A DNA stretch of 64,000 nt, taken from NCBI RefSeq assembly GCF_004358205.1, contig NZ_SMYO01000017.1, positions 1 to 64,000 on the forward strand. Direction: 5' to 3'. Origin of the DNA: Bacillus salipaludis (GTDB taxonomy: Bacteria; Bacillota; Bacilli; Bacillales_B; DSM-18226). The position numbers were made by a program, and so were the translations under genes. The notes under the pieces are model-generated. The model worked only from the letters and a program-made list of their open reading frames with translations. It was not told the origin of the DNA and did not search any database. The stretch's first letter is position 1, and each line of letters starts with the position of its first letter. Shown piece by piece: positions 8,705 through 17,855 of the stretch.

Positions 8705-8760
8705 TTACGAAAATTTAACGAATACTTAACGAAAATTTCGTTAAATTTATTTTACGAAAT
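8705..8760. promoter_or_regulatory. Cluster of TTWACGAAA operator-like sites
   Basis: A perfect 19-bp palindrome TTAACGAAAATTTCGTTAA (8726-8744) is surrounded by further half-sites: TTTACGAAA at 8705, TTTAACGAA at 8714 and TTTTACGAAA at 8750. The cluster lies between the regulator gene and the MFS carrier it probably governs. I infer that it is the binding array of that regulator. Confidence 0.55.
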
Positions 8761-8806
8761 ATTTTGACTCCCTACAATAGTTTTTTTATTCCAGAACACA
8801 AAAAAT

Positions 8807-8833
8807 AAGCATCCTTAATTGGAATGCTTATTT
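8807..8833 (-). terminator. Terminator of the regulator gene
   Basis: AAATAAGCAT and ATGCTTATTT pair around the stop codon of the minus-strand gene ending at 8828, and the minus strand continues into a T-run. It separates the regulator from the MFS operon. Confidence 0.6.
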
Positions 8834-10129
8834 TAACCGGTAAATTTTAATTGGCCTTCCTCGATTGTGATGCAACTCTTCACCAATACACTCGGCTAAG
8901 CCTATCTCACATAATTCAGCTACAATTCGCTGAGCATTGCGTTCACCCATTTGAAGATTTGCAGCCAATTCCTTCGTTGTAAAATCACTCCAGCCCATTT
9001 TTTTGATCAAAGCGTCTATTTTCTTAAAAGCTTTTACACTGATGTTTCCCTTTTTTAATTTCTCCAAAAAATTTTTATCATCCGTTCGATAGGCATAAGT
9101 CAGTTCTTCCTCTTGTCCTGCTGATTCAATAATCGTTCCATCATCTTGAACAATCACAATCCCTTGCTCAGTGTTTTTCTTCGACTGTTGAAGTGCACGG
9201 TGAGCATTTATTTCTGCCAATAATACAGTTTTTCCGAAACCAATTCCTACGGAAACCGTTGTATTCGCTTCAAGGGCCAAGTATTGGACTTTTTCCTTTA
9301 ATGTCTGTATCTCCCTTTCAATTGCCCCCCGAGAACTGAAAATGGTATAACGCCCATTTCCTTCCTCGAAAAGAGAGCCATCTATTTTCTCACAAAGCTG
9401 GATAAGTGTCTCCTTCATCCTAAGCTCTAAATACTGGATTTGATAGGTTTTCTCCATTTTCTCTTTAATTGAGTCAAAATCTTTTACCTCGATTTTTTCA
9501 ACCCCAATTTGTGTATCTTTATAGTAAGAAGTCTTTATCTTCTCGAAAAAAATCCTTATGGTTTGAAAAATTTCAATACGTGTCGGTGACATCAAATTCG
9601 CGGGAACACCAGCTTTATTTAAGGCCTCATTAACAGTCGGGTAACATGTCAAAGCACCATCAGTCTTTTTTTGTTCCCATAAATCATAATGGAATTTAAA
9701 CAATTCTTGGGAATCAATCTCCACATCAAACGTTTTCACGTAAAGATCTTTTACCGTCTTCTTTAACTGTTGCACGCTTTCCCCTTCCGCAACATTTGTG
9801 GCGGGAATCATGTCGATGCTTATTCGGTCCAATAATCTCCCTTCGGAATAAACCAGTTCCATGAAACTTTTATAGGTACTTGATTCCGTGGAGAATATAT
9901 AAACCGATTTTTCATCCGTAGATACTGTCTTTGCAGCCACCCTATAAGGGATATATCCTGAAAAAAGCCAGAAATCAACTTGATCATCATGTTCTAGTAC
10001 AATTTTCTCTACTTCCTTTGCCTCTGTATAGGAGTATGGTATAAATTCCATTTCTTGTTCAATTTCATTAGCCACTTTGAGAATTCGCTTTACTGACGAA
10101 CTTGGGCCAACTACGCCGATTCTATACAT
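8828..10129 (-). CDS. Transcriptional regulator with degenerate GGDEF-like domain and C-terminal winged helix
   Basis: Three parts are visible in this 433-residue protein. Residues 1-115 form an alpha/beta sensor-like region (YRIGVVGPSSSVKRILKVAN). Residues 260-345 look like a degenerate GGDEF or nucleotidyl-cyclase fold (VSVGIGFGKTVLLAEINAHRAL) without the signature GGDEF loop, as in CdaR/PucR-type regulators. Residues 370-433 are a winged helix (TTKELAANLQMGERNAQRIV, then GRPIKIYRL). It lies upstream of, and on the same strand as, the MFS-amidohydrolase-glsA genes, with the TTAACGAAA array between, so it is probably their ligand-responsive regulator. The domain architecture is clear, but I cannot name an orthologue. 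Confidence 0.7.
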   Translation of the reverse strand: MYRIGVVGPSSSVKRILKVANEIEQEMEFIPYSYTEAKEVEKIVLEHDDQVDFWLFSGYIPYRVAAKTVSTDEKSVYIFSTESSTYKSFMELVYSEGRLLDRISIDMIPATNVAEGESVQQLKKTVKDLYVKTFDVEIDSQELFKFHYDLWEQKKTDGALTCYPTVNEALNKAGVPANLMSPTRIEIFQTIRIFFEKIKTSYYKDTQIGVEKIEVKDFDSIKEKMEKTYQIQYLELRMKETLIQLCEKIDGSLFEEGNGRYTIFSSRGAIEREIQTLKEKVQYLALEANTTVSVGIGFGKTVLLAEINAHRALQQSKKNTEQGIVIVQDDGTIIESAGQEEELTYAYRTDDKNFLEKLKKGNISVKAFKKIDALIKKMGWSDFTTKELAANLQMGERNAQRIVAELCEIGLAECIGEELHHNRGRPIKIYRLK

Positions 10130-10659
10130 TCTCTTATTTCCTACTTTCTAGATTCTATATAAAAATATTTTAACTTCAGCTTATAATTAAATCCATTTTT
10201 TTGTAAGTTGGTTTAACCTTTCTATTTCTTCCTTCATTTATCGAAACCACACTTATCCAAAGTAGGGAGCCTAATAAGCCTTATTCCATTTAATGGCCCA
10301 AATGTTTCCATTTTATGGAGGTATTTATTTGTTACAAAACTCGTGGTTATAGATATATAGATTTTGAGTAATGATTTGAAACATAAAAAGGTTATTTTTT
10401 AATCGTTCAAAATTAGCCCAAAAAAAAAAGGTCTCAAAAACAATCGTTTTTGAGATTCATAACACAGAAAAAATGTCACCCTTCAACATGCTGAAAGGTC
10501 CTTTTACTTCGAGAGCAGAATAATTCAAGAAACACGTTCGATTTCTTTTTGGAAAATCTATGCCCAAATATTATTTGAAATAAGCATCTGTTAGGGCGTA
10601 CAAAATTTACGTTTTCTTTGGATCCCGAAATAAAAATTATCTTAGTGGAGATTCCTTTT
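10130..10659. other. Gene-free stretch between regulator and permease
   Basis: No convincing coding frame is visible. The main element is the hairpin at 10432-10455. A TTGTTACAAAACTCGT string at 10332 nearly repeats CTTGTAACAAAACTCGT at 14755. The two bracket the permease, flavin reductase and regulator segment, which may have moved as a unit. Confidence 0.35.
10432..10455 (-). terminator. Strong minus-strand terminator
   Basis: TCTCAAAAAC and GTTTTTGAGA form a perfect 10-bp stem with a 4-nt loop. The minus strand continues into a run of T residues. It probably ends the permease transcript. Confidence 0.7.
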
Positions 10660-12045
10660 CTATGGCTCTAAAGGGGTATCTTGAATAAACGATAAATTTT
10701 TCTCGTACGTAGCAACCTTTTTCTTCATAGGGAAATAGTATAAAACAGAGGCTGCGATAAGCCCAACAATCCAAGCAATATCGGCACCGTTCAAATATTT
10801 AGCTATTGGACCTACATATAAACTTGTATTCATAAATGGAAATTGCACAAGGACAGCGAAGACATACACCGCGATCGCAACCCAGTTGAATCGTCCATAT
10901 TCCCCATTTGGATCGAATACTGCGTTAACATTATACTTCCCTTTCCTCACTAGATAGAAATCAACAATATTAATAGCTGACCAGGGGATCATGAAATACA
11001 ATAAAACAAGCAAGAAATTGAAAAAGTTATCCAAGAAGTTACCTTGTCCCCAAATGCTAAGGAAAGTTCCAATGACAGGAAGGATCAGAATGAAAAGAAT
11101 TCGGTTCCTGGAAGTGATTTTCGACTTTGAAAAAGCACTCACGGTGGTCATAACGGACATAAAACCGCCATATAAAGTTAACGTATTAATGGCCAAAACA
11201 CCAAACACTGTAATAATATAAGTAATCGTTGTTAACCCTGAACCTGATATACCTGCCAGATAGGAGACCATTTGTGCAGATTGTTTTGGAGCGATAACGG
11301 TGGCTAAAGCTCCAATAATCATCAACCAGCTGGCGCCAAAGACTGATCCAAGATAGGTATATAGGAAAGTTGATCTTTTGGACGTATTGGTTGGCAAATA
11401 CCTAGAATAATCGGCTGCATATGGGCCATAGGTCAATTGCCAAGATGCCATAATGGACAAAACGAGCATAAATGGACCCCATGAAAACTCCTGAACATGT
11501 GTGCTAACTGGAATGGGATGCTGTAGAAGACGAAAAGTTAAGTAAATAAATAACAAAAAGAAGAGAATAGATATAATTCTTTCAAAACGATGGATAAAGT
11601 CATAACCATATATGACCAATATCACGGCTAAGACATTGACAATCACTACACATATAGGGTAGGGGATATGGAATACCCCAGAAAGTGCCTCGGCCCCAAA
11701 AACAGTTCCAGTGGAGAAAAATCCGACATAAATCATGATGACGAGAACGAGAGGAAAAATGGCTCCGATGATTCCAAATTGTGCTCTACTTTGAATCATC
11801 TGCGGGATTCCTAATTTAGGCCCCTGTGCTGATTGTAATGCCATGAAAATTCCACCAATCGCATTACCCAGAATGATGGCAATTACGGCCTGCCATAGAT
11901 TTAAACCTAATTTAATAGCAAGTGCTCCCGTTACCACTGTGGTTATATGCGAATTTGCCGAAAACCAAAGCGGGAACAAGCTCCGAGGATTCCCGTGACG
12001 TTCCGATTCCGGAATAAATTCAATACTCCGCTGTTCAATTTGCAT
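10660..12045 (-). CDS. NCS1-family nucleobase/purine-cytosine permease
   Basis: A 461-residue integral membrane protein with about 12 hydrophobic segments. The N-terminal RSLFPLWFSANSHI block, IPQMIQSRAQFG in an early segment and the YAADYSRYLP motif are typical of NCS1 transporters for cytosine, purines, allantoin, hydantoins or thiamine precursors. A GGAGG box lies a few bases before the ATG. It is oriented like the flavin reductase-like gene upstream (178-bp gap) and the YesN-type regulator beyond it. This suggests uptake of a heterocyclic substrate whose first step may use a flavoprotein. The transported compound cannot be read from the sequence. Confidence 0.88.
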   Translation of the reverse strand: MQIEQRSIEFIPESERHGNPRSLFPLWFSANSHITTVVTGALAIKLGLNLWQAVIAIILGNAIGGIFMALQSAQGPKLGIPQMIQSRAQFGIIGAIFPLVLVIMIYVGFFSTGTVFGAEALSGVFHIPYPICVVIVNVLAVILVIYGYDFIHRFERIISILFFLLFIYLTFRLLQHPIPVSTHVQEFSWGPFMLVLSIMASWQLTYGPYAADYSRYLPTNTSKRSTFLYTYLGSVFGASWLMIIGALATVIAPKQSAQMVSYLAGISGSGLTTITYIITVFGVLAINTLTLYGGFMSVMTTVSAFSKSKITSRNRILFILILPVIGTFLSIWGQGNFLDNFFNFLLVLLYFMIPWSAINIVDFYLVRKGKYNVNAVFDPNGEYGRFNWVAIAVYVFAVLVQFPFMNTSLYVGPIAKYLNGADIAWIVGLIAASVLYYFPMKKKVATYEKNLSFIQDTPLEP

Positions 12046-12223
12046 CCAATTAACCTCCTTTTAAGGCATCTTAATTTCCATATTGTTGAATATATCGAAA
12101 CCGCTTTCATATTTTTAAAAATTAAAAGACTAAGAGGCATGTCAAAGTTAACCCGAGGATCAAACATAGCCTCTATAGTCATTTTAAACGATGAAAAAAT
12201 TAATTTTCAAAAAGGTTCCCTAA

Positions 12224-12883
12224 CTAAACGTTTCGTCCCTCAAGGCCGGCCAACTCTTCTTTTGAAGCAGCTGGTGCCTTCATTTCGAATATTTCGTTGA
12301 CAACAGTATAATCATAATATCCAAGGCGGGCAATTGGTTTAATTTTCAAGATATCTAGTTTCCCACTAGGTAGAATGATGTCATCTGCAATATGCACATG
12401 AGCTACTCTTCCGATCACAATATCGACTGTGGAAACCTCATTACCAGTTGGGATTCTGATAGTCTGAACATACTCACATTCAAATTGAACTGGTGACTCG
12501 GCAACACGGAACCCAGGAGCCTCAATGCAACTTTTCTTCGTTACACCCGCAGCCTCAAACTCATCAAAATCTGCCGAAGACGCCTTTGCAGAAATATTGA
12601 CGGCTTCGCGTAAATCCCAAGTGGCCATGTTCCAAACAAACCAACCGGTTTCCTCCGCGTTTCGAACCGTATCCTTTCTTCCGCCGTATATGGATTGATT
12701 GGCCGCAAACATGACCATAGGTGGATCCCAAGTAAGATTTTGATATTGGCTGTATGGTGCAAGGTTATCTATTCCATCTTTTGATTGGGTTGAAAGCCAT
12801 CCGATAGGGCGTGGTATCGCACTGCTTTTAAAGGGATCATAGGGTAAACCGTGGTGCTGACCTTTCTTTGGTGAATAATGCAT
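12224..12883 (-). CDS. Flavin reductase / FMN-binding split-barrel protein
   Basis: The 219-residue protein has hallmarks of the flavin reductase-like split barrel: SSAIPRPIGWLSTQSKDG near the start, an LAPYSQYQNLTWDPPMVMF strand pair, and TGWFVWNMATWDLREAVN. Family members bind FMN and either reduce it or serve monooxygenases. An AGAGGAGG box precedes the ATG at 12883. It lies between the permease and the regulator on the same strand. A role in breakdown of the imported heterocycle is plausible, but no oxygenase partner is in the window. Confidence 0.82.
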   Translation of the reverse strand: MHYSPKKGQHHGLPYDPFKSSAIPRPIGWLSTQSKDGIDNLAPYSQYQNLTWDPPMVMFAANQSIYGGRKDTVRNAEETGWFVWNMATWDLREAVNISAKASSADFDEFEAAGVTKKSCIEAPGFRVAESPVQFECEYVQTIRIPTGNEVSTVDIVIGRVAHVHIADDIILPSGKLDILKIKPIARLGYYDYTVVNEIFEMKAPAASKEELAGLEGRNV

Positions 12884-13033
12884 AAATATTCCTCCTCTTA
12901 AATAGATTGAATTCTCTTATTAGTTATAATAGTAATGAAAAAAGAAAGGAATATCCATAGAGGATATTCCGAATTTTAGTACTATATATTTTTTTCTTCA
13001 ATTATTTCTTATCCGTTTATCAGGTAAACTGGA

Positions 13034-14593
13034 TTATTTTAATATATCTGCAGAATTTTTAGTTTTCCATGCCCTTGGAGAGTTCCCCGTAATGATTTTA
13101 AAAACACGGCTAAAATAATTAGGATCCAAATAACCGACGGCTTCAGCCACTTCCGATACACTCATGGAAGTGGTTTTCAAATATTCCTTTGCTTTTTCAA
13201 TCTTTTTTGCCTGAAGATACTCTGTAAAAGTAGAACCCATTTGCTGTTTAAATAATGAACTGAAATACTGACTGCTTCTTCCGACTATTCCCGAAACATC
13301 CTCTAATGTTATGGGCTGGCAGTAATACTGATCGATATATTGAACCGCTTTTTTAATTAACAGGGACCCGTATTGTACATTTTCCTTTTCCACACGATCA
13401 AAAAGTAAAGAACAAAACTGGAGTATTTTTTGAATGATATCGTATAATACCTCTCCGTATAAAACTTCGCGAAATACTTCCTGATATTCTTGGTCATGAT
13501 AGAACAAGAATTGTTTTTCCGTCATAAATCGACGAATATGGGAAAGCACATTGGTTAACTTGATTCGGACAAAATCGGAGTGAGGATAGCTGCCATCTTC
13601 ATAGGGAAATCCGCCAAAAACCTGATAAAACCAGGTTTTTGTCATTTCTCGATTGCCTTCATTTAGATAACGAGTTAATTCATCACTCTCAGTTGGAGAC
13701 AGAAAATGCTCATACGGATCATGTAGTTTTTTAGTCATAGAAGGGAAAATTTGGTTGCCGCCAAAATAAAATCGGCGAAGCAATGCTTGTTTTGCTTCAA
13801 AATAAGATTTATAGAGAAGTTTTGGCGAAACATACTGATTTCCAATCCCAACAGAAATGGAAAGATTATTTTTTTCTTTCATCCGTTCGCAAAATACCAT
13901 CATGACCAGCCATAATGAATGGATGGGATCGTTACCTTTTGGGAGATATTCCTCACTAACCAGAAGGGCAATATGTTCTTCTGCTGACAAAACAAATGGA
14001 CGATATTCCTGAAGTTCATCATGAATATACTGAATCAAGGTAATCGGTTCAAATTCTTTTTTATTTTGTTGATCTAAAGCCAAAACGGCCACAATACTAG
14101 GAACTTGATCATATCCCCAATTCTTAATTTGTTCACTCATAAATGACTCATTGAGAACGCGTCCAAATAAAAGATCGTATGCCCAGCCATGATATAACGA
14201 ACTTTCTCCTTCATTTTTTGGAATATTCCTTTGGTTGCGTATAATTTGTTTAAATGCTTTCAACCATTCATCGGCAACATATGGTTTAACAAACAAAGCT
14301 TCTGCCTTTATTTTTACTGCTTGTTCGGCTGCCTGAAAGGTTTTATGACTTGTATGCATAATCGTTTGAATCCCCATATTCCTAACAGTCCGGAATAAAT
14401 TTTCCCGCTGATTTGGTTGAAACATTTCAAGCTCCATGACAAAAATATCAGGCTTCCATTCTATCAATAATTCCATGCATTCCTCATCGCTACTTGTTTC
14501 TTTTAGTTCATCAATGGGTACTTGATTGGTTAGTAGAAGCCATTTCATTCCTTTTCTTTCTAATTCATCCCGTTCGGCAAGTAATATTTTCAT
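13034..14593 (-). CDS. YesN-type AraC regulator with altered receiver domain
   Basis: The N-terminal 110 residues form a response-regulator receiver: an acidic pocket (AERDE), DIFVMELEM at residues 49-57 and the conserved lysine in FVKPY. The normal phospho-acceptor Asp is replaced by Glu54. The middle resembles the linker region of YesN-type regulators, and the C-terminal 100 residues are a classic double AraC helix-turn-helix (VSGIVGRSSQYFSSLFKQ, then VAEAVGYLDPNYFSRVFK). No sensor kinase lies nearby, which fits phosphorylation-independent action. It is upstream of the flavin reductase and permease genes on the same strand and probably controls them. Confidence 0.85.
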   Translation of the reverse strand: MKILLAERDELERKGMKWLLLTNQVPIDELKETSSDEECMELLIEWKPDIFVMELEMFQPNQRENLFRTVRNMGIQTIMHTSHKTFQAAEQAVKIKAEALFVKPYVADEWLKAFKQIIRNQRNIPKNEGESSLYHGWAYDLLFGRVLNESFMSEQIKNWGYDQVPSIVAVLALDQQNKKEFEPITLIQYIHDELQEYRPFVLSAEEHIALLVSEEYLPKGNDPIHSLWLVMMVFCERMKEKNNLSISVGIGNQYVSPKLLYKSYFEAKQALLRRFYFGGNQIFPSMTKKLHDPYEHFLSPTESDELTRYLNEGNREMTKTWFYQVFGGFPYEDGSYPHSDFVRIKLTNVLSHIRRFMTEKQFLFYHDQEYQEVFREVLYGEVLYDIIQKILQFCSLLFDRVEKENVQYGSLLIKKAVQYIDQYYCQPITLEDVSGIVGRSSQYFSSLFKQQMGSTFTEYLQAKKIEKAKEYLKTTSMSVSEVAEAVGYLDPNYFSRVFKIITGNSPRAWKTKNSADILK

Positions 14594-14928
14594 AATTTAT
14601 CACCTGTTATTGTAAAATTTACACATAAGTTGGAATTCATCATTCATTTAATGGTTTTGAACAGGAAACTGACCTGTATAACCATTATACAGTTTTTTTA
14701 TAACCCCTAATATTCAGCTATTTACAATTTAATTAAGCAACTCTACTGAATAAAACTTGTAACAAAACTCGTCCTTTTCTGAACACGATCAGTCTAGTTC
14801 AAAAAAGCTGAGTTTTTATTATCTTTTATGTAACAAAACCCTGTTCATTATTCAACGTTCAATAACCTATTGATTTTCATCTTATGTTACAATAAAAACA
14901 GATTAAAAGTTTGAAAGAGTGATAATTA

Positions 14929-15483
14929 GTGTTAATTGGATATGCACGTGTGTCGACAGGATTACAAAATTTGGATTTACAAACAGATGCGTTAACGCAA
15001 CATGGTTGTACGAAAATTTTTCACGATAAAATGAGTGGGACAAAAAAACAACGTCCTGGTTTAGAGGAAGCATTTCAGTATGCACGTGAAGGAGATACAA
15101 TTGTCGTTTGGCGATTGGACCGACTAGGACGCAACATGCAAGATTTGATTCAAATTGTGAATAACTTAAATGAACGAGGTATTGGCTTTCGGAGTCTGCA
15201 AGAAAACCTAACAATGGACAAAAGCAATGCAACGGGGCAGTTGATGTTTCACTTGTTCGCTGCGTTTGCAGAATTTGAACGTAATCTGATTGAGGAACGC
15301 TCGGCTGCAGGACGAGCAGCTGCAAAAGCGCGTGGGCGTCTAGGTGGGCGCCCGGAGAAGTATGGACCAAAAGATATTGAAATGATGAAAGCTTTAATTG
15401 AAAATGGTACACCGATTAAAGATGTTGCTGAAAAGTGGGGGCTATCTCGCACGACGATTTATCGCTATTTAGAAAAACAGTAA
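14929..15483 (+). CDS. Serine recombinase, resolvase/invertase family
   Basis: A 184-residue site-specific recombinase. The catalytic domain begins IGYARVST with nucleophile Ser9, followed by conserved blocks VVWRLDRLGR and FAEFERNLIEERSAAGRAAA. The C-terminus is a helix-turn-helix (IKDVAEKWGLSRTTIYRYLEK) for the res or inversion site. The GTG start has a weak GAAAGAGTG box. Length and layout match Tn3-type resolvases. No Tn3 transposase is present, but a solitary Tn3-like end lies at 41893-41930. The 250 bp upstream contain GTAACAAAA repeats that may be part of a res site. It may resolve plasmid multimers. Confidence 0.9.
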   Translation: MLIGYARVSTGLQNLDLQTDALTQHGCTKIFHDKMSGTKKQRPGLEEAFQYAREGDTIVVWRLDRLGRNMQDLIQIVNNLNERGIGFRSLQENLTMDKSNATGQLMFHLFAAFAEFERNLIEERSAAGRAAAKARGRLGGRPEKYGPKDIEMMKALIENGTPIKDVAEKWGLSRTTIYRYLEKQ

Positions 15484-15485
15484 AG

Positions 15486-15522
15486 AAACCCAGCTATTCT
15501 CATGTGAGGGTAGCTGGGTTTT
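15486..15522 (+). terminator. Terminator after resolvase
   Basis: AAACCCAGCTA and TAGCTGGGTTTT form an 11-bp stem immediately after the resolvase stop codon. Confidence 0.8.
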
Positions 15523-15600
15523 AAATTTGGATGTGCAAAATAGCACTTAGAATAAGCGCAAATTACTTCTAAAGTGACCTTTAAGGCGCTTCTACTACTT

Positions 15601-15819
15601 CTATATTACTTTTTTTGTTTTAGTTTTGGTTTTGTTTTTCTTTAACTTACTGCGCCGTTGCTCTACGTGTTGAAGCAGCCCAGAAGAGGTTCTCTTATTT
15701 AACAAAGGATGCCCAAACAAAATTGCTGAAATTTCGATGTCTGTTCGATGTGGAAGATTAATAATGGTATTGTCGATCAATTCATCTTCTTGAGGAGACC
15801 AAAGTTTATTACCAGCCAT
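15601..15819 (-). CDS. Small Myb/SANT-like protein
   Basis: A 72-residue basic protein. The first 50 residues (KLWSPQEDELIDNTI..., then ISAILFGHPLLNKR) resemble a single Myb/SANT-type helix triplet, and the C-terminus is a lysine/threonine tail. GGGTGATAAA precedes the ATG at 15819. DNA binding is plausible from the basic charge, but I recognise no named family. Confidence 0.5.
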   Translation of the reverse strand: MAGNKLWSPQEDELIDNTIINLPHRTDIEISAILFGHPLLNKRTSSGLLQHVEQRRSKLKKNKTKTKTKKVI

Positions 15820-15932
15820 TTTATCACCCTTCTTTGTTTTTTAACGTAATCGATCCAATCTACTGCTGCTTGAGCCAACCGAGCTCTGTAGTTAAAGTCT
15901 TACTGATGGGATCAATCTCATTTTGTTTAAAT

Positions 15933-16154
15933 TTAAACCTCTGTTAACATAAATTGTTCTACAAATAGAGCTACTTCGTGTGTATCAACCTTTTTGAGTT
16001 TTGCTTCCGTTGCTATGATATGTGTTTTTAATTCTTTTATTTTTTTAATGTCCTTAAGGGATATGTCACCATTTAATAATTGAACGGCGATATTTTTAAC
16101 TTCCACATTATCCGATTGGTATAAAAGATAAGATAAACAACAGATTTTGTCCAT
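15933..16154 (-). CDS. Small hypothetical protein
   Basis: The frame opens upstream, but AAAGGAGGG sets the start at the ATG at 16154, giving 73 residues. The protein is helical and charged with a conspicuous ISLKDIKKIKELKTHIIATEAKLKK segment split between two helices (at most a short coiled coil). It ends at 15933, and the small Myb-like gene follows about 110 bp further on in the same direction. No function can be assigned. Confidence 0.5.
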   Translation of the reverse strand: MDKICCLSYLLYQSDNVEVKNIAVQLLNGDISLKDIKKIKELKTHIIATEAKLKKVDTHEVALFVEQFMLTEV

Positions 16155-16773
16155 TTTTACCCTCCTTTTTACAAACGTATTTATAATTATTTCGATTTGA
16201 TGCATACAATTCCCTGCAAAAATGTAAATTAGATGGAACAAATTAGAAATAGGTACTCGTTTAAGCAACACCCGCAGGCTTAAGCCTGCTTTATATCCTT
16301 CAAGATTTTTTCAAATATTAAGTATCGACCTTGTTCAACTTGTAAGGAATAATTCTGATCTAAGGGCATATCCAACAAGTTCACGATCTTTTAAAACTCG
16401 CGTCTAAAAGATATATAACTTCCCGTACATTAATTAAAGACTAGCTTTTAGATGTGAAACGAGAAAGAAAAGAAGGAAAAATCCGGATGTTTTGGCAGTG
16501 TACATAATTTACAACTTTTAGACTAACTCCACGACTTTTTTGGTCGGCAAAGGGTAGAAAAAAGAAAACACTAATTTTCGTGGAAAATACTGTATGAATA
16601 AAAGTATTTTAGTACAATAGAACTAATAGTAAATTTAAATGGACAACGATGTTACTAGCGACAATTTGACTAATAAAAGTGAATGGAGGAATACAATAGC
16701 TGATGTGATATTTGGGATTTGATCTGAAATTCGGACATTAAGTGTTGAAATTTTTGGTAAAGGGGATAAATAA
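16155..16773. other. Gene-free stretch upstream of CBASS, with REP-like palindrome
   Basis: No coding frame stands out. A perfect 16-bp palindrome GCAGGCTTAAGCCTGC lies at 16274-16289, one of four related copies in the window. A possible -10 box TACAAT at 16613-16618, about 160 bp before the CD-NTase start, is the best promoter candidate for the CBASS operon. No dedicated regulator gene (CapW or CapH type) is adjacent. Confidence 0.4.
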
Positions 16774-17847
16774 ATGGCGGATATTCAAAAGTTTTTTTTA
16801 GATTTTCATGAGGCAATTAAATTAAAAAGATTTAAAGAAAATAAGGAATTAAGAGAGAAAAGAGATATCATTATTAATAAAATTAAAGATGGTCTAAATA
16901 AAAAGTTTGAAAATAGTGAAAATTGTGTCCCTAATGTTGAATTTATTGATCAGGGCAGCTATGCAGTAGATTTGGGAATTATTCCTGAAGATAAGGATTA
17001 TGATATTGACGAAGGAGTAATTTTTGATTTATATATTGAAGATTACCAAGACTGCGTTGAGTTGAAAAAATGGATAAGGGATATTTTACAAAACCATACG
17101 AGTACATTACCCAAAATAAAGAATCCATGTGTAACCGTCACCTATTCTTTAGATGAAGAACCCGTATATCATGTTGATCTCCCAGTTTATGCAAAATCAA
17201 AAAATGATGATAAGTTGTATCTTGCTTGGGGAAAAGAGTTTTCAAATTTGGAAAATAAATATTGGAATCCGGCTGATCCAGAAGGTTTAAATGACTTTAT
17301 TTCTAATAGTTTCAGTGAAGATGATAAAAAACAATTTAAAAGAATTGTAAGGTTTATTAAAAAGTGGAAAGACATATGTTTCTCTTCTGAAGGGAATAAA
17401 AGACCTCCAAGTATTGGAATTACAATCACAGCAGCAGATATGTTTTCCCCTAATAAAACATATATAGCCCTTACAGATAAATATGAATATAATGATTTGG
17501 CCGCATTAAAGAATTACATTCAATCTTTGAAATCGAAATTTTCATTGAAGTGGGATCAAGATAAAAATCAATTTCTTTATATAATCGAATATAACTTGCC
17601 AGTTGAACCTTATAAAAACGTGTTTTCGAAGATGTCTAATGTTCAAATGAACGAATTTTATAATAAACTTGATGATTTATACAATGGACTTTCTTCTGCA
17701 GAGCAAAAGGATGATCCATATGAGGCCTGTAAAATCCTAGTTCCCTTTTTTGGTGAAAAGTTCCCAGTCCCAGAATCAAAAGAAGCCAGATTTCAAAAGG
17801 TTGCTTTATCAAGTGCACCATCTTCCCACTCTGCGTTGAAAGGATAA
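16774..17847 (+). CDS. CBASS CD-NTase (cyclic oligonucleotide synthase)
   Basis: CD-NTases make cyclic di- or trinucleotide alarms on phage infection. The nucleotidyltransferase core is complete: GSYAVD at residues 61-66, the metal-binding pair D77 and D79 in YDIDEGV, and the third acidic residue D135 in YHVDLPVY. The 357-residue length fits cytosolic CD-NTases such as DncV. The C-terminus ends in a flexible serine-rich tail (SSAPSSHSALKG), matching the known need for an accessible C-terminus that Cap2 conjugates to a target. AAAGGGG precedes the ATG. It is the first gene of a four-gene operon, 8 bp before cap2. The product nucleotide cannot be deduced from sequence alone. Confidence 0.92.
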   Translation: MADIQKFFLDFHEAIKLKRFKENKELREKRDIIINKIKDGLNKKFENSENCVPNVEFIDQGSYAVDLGIIPEDKDYDIDEGVIFDLYIEDYQDCVELKKWIRDILQNHTSTLPKIKNPCVTVTYSLDEEPVYHVDLPVYAKSKNDDKLYLAWGKEFSNLENKYWNPADPEGLNDFISNSFSEDDKKQFKRIVRFIKKWKDICFSSEGNKRPPSIGITITAADMFSPNKTYIALTDKYEYNDLAALKNYIQSLKSKFSLKWDQDKNQFLYIIEYNLPVEPYKNVFSKMSNVQMNEFYNKLDDLYNGLSSAEQKDDPYEACKILVPFFGEKFPVPESKEARFQKVALSSAPSSHSALKG

Positions 17848-17855
17848 GTTGAATA

